64,000 bases of DNA. Origin: Cladocopium goreaui (lineage: Eukaryota > Sar > Dinophyceae > Suessiales > Symbiodiniaceae). A program made the translations under genes and the position numbers. The stretch spans positions 62,001 through 126,000 of the forward strand of contig CAMXCT020001411.1 in NCBI GenBank assembly GCA_947184155.2, written 5' to 3'. The notes beneath the pieces were generated by a model. That model was not told where the DNA came from and searched no databases. It was given only the letters and a program-made list of their open reading frames with translations. Below are positions 24,801 to 35,200 of this stretch, one piece after another (position 1 is the stretch's first letter; every line of letters begins with the position of its first letter).

Positions 24801-25978
24801 TCACTCAACAGTGGGGTTCAGACCAATCCCCATTCAAGAAGAACCAGTAAACAATGGGGTTCGGCCATCCCGTTCAAGAAGAATCTTTCAATAGTAGGGT
24901 TCGGCCAATCGCCGTTCAAGAAGAATCACTCAACAGTGGGGTTCGGGTCAATCCCCGTTCAAGAAGAATCACTCAACAGTGGGTTTCGGGCCAATCCCTG
25001 TTCTAGAAGAATCACTCAACAATGGGGTTCGCGCCGTTCCGCCTTCAAGAAGAATTGCGCAACAAGACAATAGTTTAGGCTGGTACTAAATGACTTTGAA
25101 CTTGATATGGTGAATTATGCGCTCCGGGGCGCGTAATTTATTTTAATGTGTTTGTTGAACAAAGTAGGCTTCATGTCCACAATGGTTTAGGCTGGTACTA
25201 AATGGCTTTGAACTTTATTTGAATGAATTGCGCGCTGTGGAGCGCGTGATTTAGTTTAACTGTTGTTTAACAAATCGAAAGATACAGGAAGTTTCATGGA
25301 TTTTATGAGGATTCCATGAGGTATAATTTATTTGAGTTGATAGCGTGGCCTGGTATTCAATGGTTTTGACTATTGTTTACAATAATTGTACACTCCGGAG
25401 CGCATATTTATTTGATTTCAATAAGGCCCAAAACAAATGAAAACCAGGCTAAACTATTCTCTTTGATATCAATCGGATGCAAATAAAACATAATTTACTC
25501 AACAAAAATACTACAGCAAATAGAGTTGCATCTCGAGGAAATCCAGTTAACTTGTCACTCCAGCCAAGCCTTCATCTTTGTAAAGCACCCTTTGGTGATC
25601 GAACCAACAAAAACTCAATAGTTAATAAGGGGAGTCCGATCTGTGTGCGAAAAAGAAATCCAGCTGATTGCCATCATTTGTTTGTTTGATTTTGTTTGTG
25701 GGACTCAAAATTTGGTTTCATCATTTGATTTTCAAGAGGGTCATTTGGACAACCCTGTTCAATATTCGTGTGAAGCCCAAGGCCCCCTGAGGAACCTGAA
25801 AGTCGAAGTGTTGGTGGATGAACGCAAGCCCAACAAAGGCCGCTGTCACTCTGTGATCGCTAAACCTGGGACTCCAAATGGTGGGGGGCAACAAGTTCAC
25901 CGAGAATTTGTCCTGTTCAATGGAGCACGGGCTTACCCGGAAATGATTGTATATTTCGAAACTTCTTCAGACCCCTGA
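21872..25978 (+). CDS. Poly(ADP-ribose) polymerase (PARP) catalytic-domain protein, split by a foldback element
   Basis: Transfers ADP-ribose from NAD+ to proteins or nucleic acids. The first long exon opens after an aaacag acceptor at 21871 and runs to about 22330. It reads VQFQWEFEVGRGKGEKL, then VLQIRNIEIWEAYEFQK, then WMLIHGTTQDKVDEI and GLYGQGIYFTDQSCKSFQQ. The second supported exon, about 25780-25978, reads RCHSVIAKPG, VHREFVLFNGARAYPEM and ends at TGA 25976-25978. Together they hold the whole H-Y-E triad: H in HGT, Y in GIYF, E in AYPEM. The strand between QSCKSF and RCHSV is poorly resolved; 25566-25620 (HLCKAPFGDRTNK) is a weak candidate. About 3.3 kb of palindrome arrays and satellite separate the exons. 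The domain composition resembles short or tankyrase/PARP14-type enzymes rather than PARP1. If the intron is not removed, the enzyme lacks its catalytic glutamate. Confidence 0.8.
22402..23340. repeat. Left arm: ~115-145 bp tandem units each carrying a CGCGCTCCGGAGCGCG palindrome
   Basis: About six diverged units: a moderately conserved body (aagccatttagtaccagcct, then ttgtctcgta, then catgtaaatactgaagtcaa) followed by one or two copies of the perfect 22-bp palindrome ttacgcgctccggagcgcgtaa. Palindromes occur near 22460, 22598, 22742, 22767, 22908, 22932, 23056, 23187 and 23214. The bodies differ by many substitutions, but the GC core is almost unchanged. Confidence 0.9.
23780..24012. repeat. 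AACAAGGGAGTTAGG direct and inverted repeats
   Basis: Copies of aacaagggagttagg and its complement (cctaactcccttgtt-like) alternate at about 23780, 23805, 23845, 23868, 23920, 23942 and 23978. Several pairs can form hairpins. The field leads into the 43-bp satellite and shares the word CACTCAACA with it, so the satellite may have grown out of this sequence. Confidence 0.75.
24040..25062. repeat. 43-bp satellite, ~24 copies
   Basis: The unit is gttcaagaagaatcactcaa then cagtggggttcgggccaatc then ccc (43 bp). Early copies are almost identical; copies after about 24400 diverge by single substitutions and 1- to 3-bp indels. Because 43 is not a multiple of three and the unit has no stop in any + frame, all three + frames stay open for hundreds of bases, giving false proteins of up to 218 residues. 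Confidence 0.95.
25070..25465. repeat. Right arm: inverted, degenerate copies of the palindrome unit
   Basis: Motifs acaatagtttaggctggtac and ggctttgaactttatttgaa are reverse complements of the left-arm body. Its palindromes are decayed: gcgctccggggcgcg near 25120, gcgcgctgtggagcgcg near 25229, actccggagcgca near 25392. About three units remain. Confidence 0.8.
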
Positions 25979-28350
25979 GACCCTCTCCAAACAAAGGTTT
26001 GGTGACAGAGGCAACATAGCGAACCGATCGCCAAAGTCGCGGTTGTCATTGTGACGTTTTTCAAGTTAATAGACGTGCAAGTCATTTTTCCAATTGATGC
26101 ATGAATCCCATGACTGGGGAAACTGATTTCATGAGTGAGGTTTGTGCAGAAGTATGGTGGCGGCGATGAGGATGTGGGCAGGCGCTGAAACGCTGATGCG
26201 CCAGCGTTTGAAGGAATTGGGTGGGTTCCAACCACAGTGATGGTCCGCGATCCCAGAAGTAATTGGGTAAATATCCGTAATTGATACAGGCAAATGGGTT
26301 TTGCAAACCCAGCCATAACTGATAGGGACCTGTTTTAATGGGGTTTTGCTCTTGAATGAACCATGAAACTCATGAAATGCATATTATGGAGCAAAATTAT
26401 TGGATTCGAAGAAATGGGAATAAATGGCAGAGGGGCATTGGCACAATGAATTTTGAATCGATGGTTTCCTGTGAAGTTTCAACCCATGCAGAAGTTTGTT
26501 GATTTTTTTGGATCGCATTAAGAAACAGACACGCCTTAAACTTGTGACCGGTTGATGAAAACTTGGCACCGGACAGGCGGTATTTGCTGGAGAAGCAAGA
26601 GCAGGGGAAGTTGATCGAGAAAAAACGAGTGCTTGGCAGGCCCTGAGCATTTTGAAGTTGGTCGAGTGGTCGAGGTTCGACTTGTTCGCTTCGCATTTTT
26701 CATACAAACGGAACGTATAGAAGATCATAAATGAGATGTACGGCCACAGTGCTCGGGTTTTAAGGAGGTTGCAAGACAGCTGCACGGTTTCGAAATAATT
26801 AAAGGTTGAATCCCTCAGATTGCCTTATGATACGCTTGGAATGGACTTCACTGTGGCAATTGGATGGAAATCCAGGACCCCAGGGTTCATCCCCCAGGAT
26901 CCGACACGCAAACGGAGTCCATGTCACGAATTTCGTTGACACATGGGCCATCCGTTGACACATCCTACATATCATTTTTAGCCATCCGAACTTAGATAGG
27001 TCAGATAAAATATCCGAACGCTAGTTAAACAATAAAGCCGACTTTTCATCTCGGCGATTTATCTATTTTCACATTGAATCTACTTCAGGATATCATCTAC
27101 GACAACGGGCATTTTCAGTTTTTTTTCAATAGATAAAAAATTGATACCCCACCATCTTCAGAATGGTAAATATGCCATTTGTATTTCATCTTCTAAAATG
27201 AATAACAGCTGGATCATTATTAAGTACCCATTCAGGATGCGTAGATCATTTTAGACAATCTTCTACTGTTGCTCCAGGGCCATTGGGGCTCGCTCTGGCT
27301 TTGCGGCTCCCGGTCAGCCGGGCGGCTCAGATGGTCACCATGGTCCATGGGATGGTGACTTTCATGCGACTGTCCCGTAGTCAACATGGCAAGGGAAATT
27401 CCACCATTTCTGGATTGATTTATTGCCAATTTCATATATTTTCCCATTCAAAGCTCCATAAAAATTGGGGATTTACCATTGCCACGCTTCAGTACCAGAG
27501 GGTATTTTTACCAAAGGGCTGGGCGGCTGGACGTTTTCCAACTGGTTGATCAATAATTTGTACCAGCTGGCAATCGCCATTTTTTCACATCGTTATGAAT
27601 TGTCATTGTTAATCTTCGTTATCATCATTGTTACTATTGTTTTTATTTCATTTTCCCATGTTTTGTTTTGCCGCTTGGAGATTGATGCGCTGCAGATGGC
27701 TAGAATCCGAATCCTGAAGCCGTCCAGCTGAGGGCACCAACCTTTGGCCAAGTTCCTCGATGAGGCCCGATTTTGGAGCTTGCAGGTAGGCTGGTGGTTG
27801 AAACATGTTGGAACTTGGGACACTTGTGACTTGTGACACTTGTTTTGCAGTTTTTTTTTCACTTGGAATCCGCCCCCAAAATTGGCAGCAAAAAAATGGG
27901 TTTCGCGCGCCCCGGAGGCTCTGCTGAGCCCATTGGCAGGAAGGCGACGTTCCGTGGAAAGATGTGGCAAAAACTGTGCCGCTTCTGGCGCATCTCCGCC
28001 TGAAAGTCTCGCAATTTCGGAACGTGGCAAGGTGCTGTTAGCCTTGCTCTTGCAGAGCTGCATCAGCTGTTAGTCACTGTTAGTCTTGCTCGGTTCTGGC
28101 TGCAGATGTATCCAAGTAAGTTTGTGTATGTTCAACTGAAAGATTCCAGTTCGCGAATATGGAACAGCTGACAGAACTCTGTAACTCTGACAGCTGGAGA
28201 GCAAGAAAGGCTGCCGCTGCAAGTTGAGTGTACACATGTTTTTCATGGTTGATCCTTTGGTGAGGTGGTATGAAGTGGGGCATTTGCATGTTGTACCGCG
28301 GCTCAATGAGGGAAAGGCACTGGCCTAGTCGCTACACATAGATTGCCACC
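25979..28350 (+). other. Region between PARP and the first RPL7 copy; unassigned exon-like pieces
   Basis: Short open stretches with charged, exon-like composition occur at about 26155-26225 (MWAGAETLMRQRLKELGGF), 26575-26645 (RRYLLEKQEQGKLIEKKRVL), 27275-27390, and 27840-28070 (two competing frames, one reading GGSAEPIGRKATFRGK). They could be a small gene I do not recognise. Nothing on the minus strand is convincing. The promoter and trans-splice acceptor of RPL7 copy 1 should lie just before 28351. Confidence 0.3.
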
Positions 28351-31300
28351 ATGGCTGAGCGTTACGCCATCTCGAAGGACCCAGTTCTGCTGTGCTTTGA
28401 TGTGTCCGAGTGAAGAGGCAGTGAAGATCCTGACCATTTCCAGCTTTCTGGCCCATTCCTCTGCCTGAGAGTGCAATGCTCTGAAACAGTCCTGCATCAT
28501 TCCGACTAATTTGGTAGGATAGGACCACAGCTGGGTGACCCAAAACCCAGTCCATGGTTTCATGGCCTAATATTATCAAATAGGGGGGGGGTCCCCCCCA
28601 AAAAAATCATCCCAAATAGTGTGAACCCGAGGAGCTGGCCATTGAGGGCGCTGCGGTACCGGAACTCGTGAAGCTGAAGAACGAGCGAGATGCCAAGCTG
28701 GCACAGGACTGGAGAATTCCACCACAACTTGGGCACTGGATGAATGGATCATGATATTATAATTTATATAATATATATATATAATTATATATATCGAATG
28801 CCTCTGTTGGGTAGATGAGCATTCAACGACTTGAGACCTTTGGCCAAACGAAGATTTGAAGATGGGAAAACTGCACAGGAGAAGAAGCAGGCTCTGGAAG
28901 CAAAGCAGAAGACCCGAGAGGCGCCATGGTGGTTTGAACAGTCCACTGGAGTCCACTGGAGTCCACGGGAGTCCACGGGACAGGAGGGGACTGTTTTCAT
29001 CCTGTTTTCATCCGTCCCAGAAGACTCCATAAAAATCATAAAATCTCATCAGATATCTAGAAATATCTAGAAAAACAGCATCTTAAAAATTTCATTGTGG
29101 AAGACTCGTTTTTTTTTTTGTTGGGTCGATGGCACTCATTAACAGGAAGAGCGAGCCAAGCTGAAGGAAAGGACGGCGGCCTATGAGAAGGACCGAGCCA
29201 ATCAGAGGTGACTAACACGGAAAAATGGCTAGGGCTAGGAAAAAGGAGATCCAATAGGGGTTACTGATTGCTAAAAGAAACAGGTTGACGTTGAGAATGA
29301 TATCTATCTATCCTATCCTATCCTATCCTATCCTATCCTATCTATAGTGACACACACACACACGTATTCATATACGACTGTACATAGATATGTATAGACA
29401 TGTTGTATGTGATGTAGGCATGTATATATATATTATAACACATTAGACAATGTGATAAAATTCGAATTGCTTTCTCCAATGTCTTGCAGAACTGTGAGGA
29501 GTATGCAGACACCGCCGCCGAGCTGGTGAAGCTTAGAAGAGAAGCCAAGCTGAACGGGAACTTCTTCGTGGAGCCGGAGGCGAGTCGAGTAGCACTGACT
29601 GCTGCAGTGGGTCCCTCTTCAGGAATGGTGGGGAAAACCAGAGAACTTTATAGAACCTTCACCTTTTTCGGGATGATTCATAGAATGTATTATCAATATT
29701 ATCATCCATTCATAATGGGGAGCATGCCATCCGACCATCCACCTCGATCATAGCGATCCAAGAATCGATGGGAATCCCTGGAACAGCCAGGCCAAGCTGC
29801 TTTTTGTGGTGCGCATTGCTGGTATCATCAAGATGAGCCCAAAGCCCAGGACCGGTCGCTGGACGTGGCGACTGCACAAAAATGTAGCCCCCGGACCATT
29901 GAATATATGATCGGATGAAACTAGAACGGATTTGTCCAAGAAATAGGATACCCCAAAATCCACTAGTTCATCCATCATTTTAATAATTTTCCCAATTAGA
30001 ATTACACTTTGCAAAATTTTGCAGTACATATGTCCGGGAGATACCCGTGGGCAAACCCCAAATGACCCGATTGGCGGTTAGCACACCCCAACAGTAGATC
30101 TGACGTCCAGCCGAACGTAGGAAAGTTTTGCAGCTCTTGCGCTTGAAGCAGCTTCACAACGGCGTGTTTTTGAAGGTCGGGGCACCCAGGATGTATCTTC
30201 AAGTCACTTAATCACTCTGACTTTCTGGACCAAGAAAATGCTCAGAGGCTCTGTGAACTCTTGAGGTGAACAAACCAATCCTGAACATGCTGAAGCTGGT
30301 GCAGCCTTACGTGACCTACGGCTTCCCTTCCCTGAAGACCGTGAGGGAGCTGATCTACAAGCGCGGCTTCGGCAAGGTCATCAACTCAGAAAGTCAGAGA
30401 ATGTCAGAGAATGTCAGAGAAAGTTAGAGAGCCAGAGTCTTCTGGTGCAGTGCATGATGACACGCTGTCCATTTGCAAGCGAAGGTCAGCAAGCAGCGCA
30501 TCCCTCTGAGCTCCAACGACATCATCTCTGAGAGCCTGGGCAAGTCGCATGGCCAACACTTATTCGACAAGTTTTCACTCCGGCTCATGTGTTCAGATTT
30601 CCTTTCTTCATTTCAAATCTCTGCAAGATCTGCAAGATGAGTGTCCCATTGCTGCCGCAAGTGGTTGCAAACAAGGCACGGCATCCACGGAGTGGAGGAC
30701 ATCATCCACGAGATCTACACCGTCGGCCCAAACTTCAAGCAGGTCAGGGTGTTGGATGCATCTCTTTTCCGCACCTCTTTTCTATTCTGGGAAAGCATGA
30801 CCAGGGTGTTGCTGTGGGAAGGTCTCCAACTTCTTGTGGCCCTTCAAGCTCTCCTCCCCCAAGGGCGGCTTCATCAACAAGCGTCCCGGGCTGAGAATGA
30901 CCGACTAGACTATCAGTCCACAAAAGGTGTGCAAGCCAGCTCCAAGCATTTTGGCGCCAGTGTCACTTCCCATTTGAGGTTTTCTCAAAATTTCGGAAGC
31001 CCAAAACCAACGGTTTATCATCATTGTCCCCATCAAGATGGCAACAAATCGGGGTACCGAGTACCCTGCACATTTTGAAAGAATCCCTCATCATATTGTT
31101 GGCTACAACATTCTCATTAGATCACCATTTATGCTCATGTTTCATCATTTCTTCCATTTTTTTCCATCATTATTCATCAATTTTCCATATTTTCCTGTTT
31201 TAAAAGGGTCCATATCATGTCTGGTGCCTCCAATGGGTTTTGCATCTCTTCGCGAGGCCATGGCTTCTGCGAGGCTCGCGGAGGAGATTGGGGCAACCGC

Positions 31301-31934
31301 GAGGACGGGAAATGCTGCAGAAGATTTTCAGGATGGACGTGGAAATTCAATGGCTCATATCACCAGCAGTTATCAGAATATCATGGGGATGTAATGGGAA
31401 TAGAATGGAGACATAGTGAGCCTTATGGATAATGCAAATATGAATGGGGATATCATGGAGATATAGATTGGGATAATTGGGAGGTTTGCCTAGGAATATG
31501 GGGACCACACCATTAAACAAACCATAATTCAGTGATGTATGGGATGTGGAATACAATATGATACAATTACATAATGGATTTTACTGGATATTACTCAGAG
31601 CTACAGCCAACAATATTAGATTTAGGTTGGTCCAAAATAGTTTGGACATTTTAATGGGACAATGACGATCAACCATCAGATTGTCAGTGGGTGGTTTTTC
31701 AGGTTCTGCTTCAATAGGTTCTGCCGAGGTCATGGTCACTGTTGGTCCCTTTTCGATCACAAGAAACTACCGTCAGCTACTATCCCACGCCACAACTTTT
31801 GGGGCAACAGTGACCCATTGGCCGGTTTCACACCGAATTTCCCCGTAGTTTCCCCATCCCCCAGCTGCAGGGTCGGCCTGTGGCTGATCCAAGCTGAGGA
31901 GTTGATCAACGACCTCCTGAGGCGAATGAACTAA
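28351..31934 (+). CDS. RPL7: 60S ribosomal protein L7 (uL30), tandem copy 1
   Basis: Large-subunit ribosomal protein. Thirteen exons: 28351-28377 (MAERYAISK, start after gccacc), 28632-28706 ([15 protein letters not shown]), 28879-28920 ([14 protein letters not shown]), 29146-29190, 29490-29579 ([20 protein letters not shown]), 29791-29849 ([19 protein letters not shown]), 30121-30175 ([18 protein letters not shown]), 30266-30376 ([20 protein letters not shown]), 30485-30543 ([19 protein letters not shown]), 30676-30742 ([20 protein letters not shown]), 30822-30882 ([17 protein letters not shown]), 31257-31303 ([15 protein letters not shown]), 31899-31934 ([14 protein letters not shown]). Length and order match eukaryotic L7 end to end, without the long basic N-terminus of the animal protein. 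Inferred 5' dinucleotides for introns 1-12: GA, GA, GC, GA, GC, GA, GT, GT, GT, GT, GT, GA. The exon 4/5 junction is the least certain. Confidence 0.95.
29303..29343. repeat. (CTATC)n microsatellite in RPL7 copy 1 intron 4
   Basis: Pentamer tatcc/ctatc repeated about eight times, followed by a short CACA run. It is absent from the equivalent intron of copy 2, showing that these introns have diverged. Confidence 0.85.
30266..30893 (+). repeat. Homogenised block, RPL7 copy 1 (exons 8-11 with introns)
   Basis: About 630 bp almost identical to 35312-35919, introns included. Similarity starts exactly at exon 8 and stops about 11 bp into intron 11. The only sizeable difference is 20 bp of extra agaatgtcag-type decamers in intron 8 of this copy. 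Confidence 0.9.
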
Positions 31935-32220
31935 GCAGCGACAGCAGTGACAGTGGCGGGCCAGAGAAAAATGGGAGCTGAGTTTTGGTGGGTTGGGCTG
32001 CGATGGGCCCATGGTCGCCAATTTTTCCAGCTGGGGGAGCAACTGAGGAATTCAGGCATAGCTGTCCTGAGAAAATGGACGAGGTAGCTAAATCCTGTCT
32101 CATCAAAGTAGAAAATTTGGAGAAGGAGAGATGCCAAGACTTCGGGGAACTTTTGACATGTTCTGCAAGTCTCCTGTGTCAGTCACTGCGTGGCTCGAGC
32201 GTGTGGCCTTTGTAGCAAAG

Positions 32221-35200
32221 ATGGCTGAGCGGTACGCAATCTCCAAGGCCATCTGGGCATTTTGAGCGAGTGTTTTTTTTTTTTTTTAAATTGTTTTTCT
32301 GTACGCATGCACATCCATATCTAGCTATAATATATATATATATACATATACATATACATATACATACACATACACATACACATACACATACATACATACA
32401 TACATGCATGCATACATACATACATACATACATACATTGTATTATATATATACACATTATATTCTATACACATATGCATTAACTATACAGCAATCTGCAA
32501 GTTTGTTGCTTCACTGTCTTGTCTCTTGCACGGTGTCCTCGTCCGAGGAGCTGGCAATCGAGGGAGCTGCCATCCCGGAGCTCGTGAAGCTGAAGAACGA
32601 GCGAGATGCGAAGTTGGCCCAGGCAGAATTGGAGATCTTGAGATCCTTATGGAGAGATGAACTGGGGATGAGTTTAGCATCCAATATCATCCAATAAACC
32701 ATTAATCCTTCTGAATAGTCCATTAAGAACCCAGAAAAATCCAGTAATAATCCATTAATAGCCCAATCATCCAATATGTCGAACAGAGTTGTTCCAGATT
32801 GAAGTTCATGCGGGACGGGGCCACCAGGTGAACACTGCTGTGGGTACAGAAAAAACACATATTTTATACGATTTTATCATATGTTTTAATATGTTTTAAT
32901 ATGTTTTAATATGTTTTAATATGTTTTAATCATATTTATCATATTCTGTAATACTTTGTGAGGATCATATTTTTTTCCTAAGTTCTACGATTTGTCACTA
33001 TAATTAAATAACCCATTAATAACCCATTAATAACCCATTAGTCACCGATTAAGATCCCATTAAGATCCCATTAAGAACCCATTAAGAACCCATTAATAAT
33101 CCATTGACCATCCATTGATGATCCATGATCCACTCCAGGAAAAGAAGGCAGCTCTGGAGGCCAAACAGAAGACCCGAGAGGCGCAACGTCCGTCGATAAA
33201 GGCTCTGGGTGGATATTTATGGCTGTTTAAACATCTATTTATAGGATATCATGGGGATATCTATATTCTTTATATATATTATGTTTTTAAAAAATACATG
33301 GTGTATAATTTGACTATAATTCACTATCATGGAGGACTGTTTGATAATCTATCGATAGGACGTCACGGGGATATTTGTTGTTTTGATGGGGGATGGTTTA
33401 GTCAACTATACAGTTGTGAATGGAGCCAGCGGTTGCGAGCGATTGGTATCCGTAAATGGGAAACCAAGGAGCTACAAATTGGGTGTATGAACGACAGGCA
33501 TGATATATAGTGAAATTGTCCCATTGATGATTTTCCTACCTTGTCAATCATATATTAATTGCATTAATCATCCATTAATCATCTCCAAATTTATCAACAT
33601 TTGGCGGGCCTGTTTGGCCAATAGATAATTAATCCCTTTTCTTAATTTTGGAGGTTTTAGATATGGGTTTGGGGCTTGTATGGGTGCCGGTCTGCGGATT
33701 ACCCATTTTTTTGGGACCATCATTCGATCCCGTCGTTTTTGTGTATCGCCCACTGACATCCATTGAAGTAATATCCCATTCTATCATTGTTGCGCTTAGT
33801 TCAATTCCCAATGAATCATCAATGAGAATCTCAAACCATTGTAGTGATCCATTTTAATTCATTGAAGTAATATCCCACTCTATCACTAATATGGCAGTGT
33901 GTCAAAACCTTGTACCCCTGGTGAACATCAAAATAGCTGGTAAATGGATGTTCATCCCAATAAAAATGGTATTAATAGGTATTGATCAATACCCATATTG
34001 AACTAACAACCACCATCAAAAATCCCCAGTTGGCCAAGTGAACCAAGTGAACCAAGTGAACCACGTCCAGGAAGAGCGCGCCAAGCTGAAAGAGCGCACG
34101 GCAGCCTATGAGAAGGACGCCAAACCAAGGATTTCCGAAGATTCGCCAGTCCCCCAGCGCCCCCCAATGGGGGAAAACCCTGGTGAATAGTATGAGATCG
34201 GATCTATGAAGGGATAAGGATCTATAGTCTATATATATATATGAGAGGTATTTGATGATATGATCTAAGAGATATCGAAGAATGAAGATGCCAGTGGCAA
34301 AAGTGCAGAAAAGCCCGGATCACGCTCCCAAGAGTGGCGATCTATGTGGTCAAATTGGGCTCACTTATGTACTCTTACCATCAAATAGGACTCTGACCAT
34401 ATCTTTTTTGGCTTTCAGCTCATGGTTGCTGGGATCGTTCCCAACGGAGAGGAATACGCCGACACTGCGGCGGAATTGGTGAAGCTGCGCCGCGAAGCGA
34501 AGCTGAATGGGAACTTCTTTGTGGAGCCAGAGGAGGGGTTGAGGGGTTGGGGTGTTGGCATCCAGTTCTTCTTGTGGTGTTTGGTGGTTGGTAGGGATCG
34601 TAAGGATTCAACTCCCCATGTTTGTTGGGAAAATTGGGATGATCTCAGCAATATGGGGGATATCAAGCCAAAAAGGGGAGCTTAAATTCGCCGATGGTGG
34701 CCAACAAGAATTCGTATCCCCGGGATTTACAACAGGACCGATGGGTTTTGCCAACAAGATTAGGGTGTATTCACCTGAAATGGGATATGAACCAGAACGC
34801 ATGCACCAACATGTTTAATCCTAGAAGCCAAAAAAAGCTGCCGGTTCGTGGTTGGTCTACAATGCTTGCAAAACCGGGACAAAACCAACCACCAAGGGAA
34901 CCTGAACGATGGGATGCAAGTATAGCAACGGAACAAAGGTATGCAGGTGCAGCTTTCACTGTGGCTGGTCGTCGGTGCTTTTTCGGGGCAGGCGAAGCTC
35001 CTCTTTGTGGTTCGCATTGCCGGAATCATCAAGATGAGCCCCAAACCCAGGTTGGCAGCTGAGTGGATTTGGGGGTGGCTCAAAATAGGATGAGTTCAAT
35101 GATGTTTAATGTTATTCACTCGACACCAAAAAAATAGGACAGTTGATTCATAGATTCTGATTAATGTCAGGAGCCACTTGGAAATCCTTGTTTTGCCCAG

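Larger units (their letters stand above)
22402..25465. mobile_element. Foldback-type composite repeat element inside the PARP gene
   Basis: The left arm (22402-23340) carries repeats reading ttcaaagccatttagtacca then gcctaaactattgt. The right arm (25070-25465) carries the reverse complement, acaatagtttaggctggtac then taaatg. Between them lie a 15- to 20-bp AACAAGGGAGTTAGG field and a 43-bp satellite. Opposite orientation of related arms around a satellite core is the architecture of foldback transposons. No transposase frame is visible, so it would be non-autonomous. Exact termini and a target-site duplication could not be fixed. Confidence 0.6.

Noticed and set aside
24029-25073. Three overlapping ~200-residue repeat proteins
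   Set aside because: The 43-bp satellite has no stop in any + frame and shifts frame each unit; no start context, no family, and it lies inside the PARP intron.
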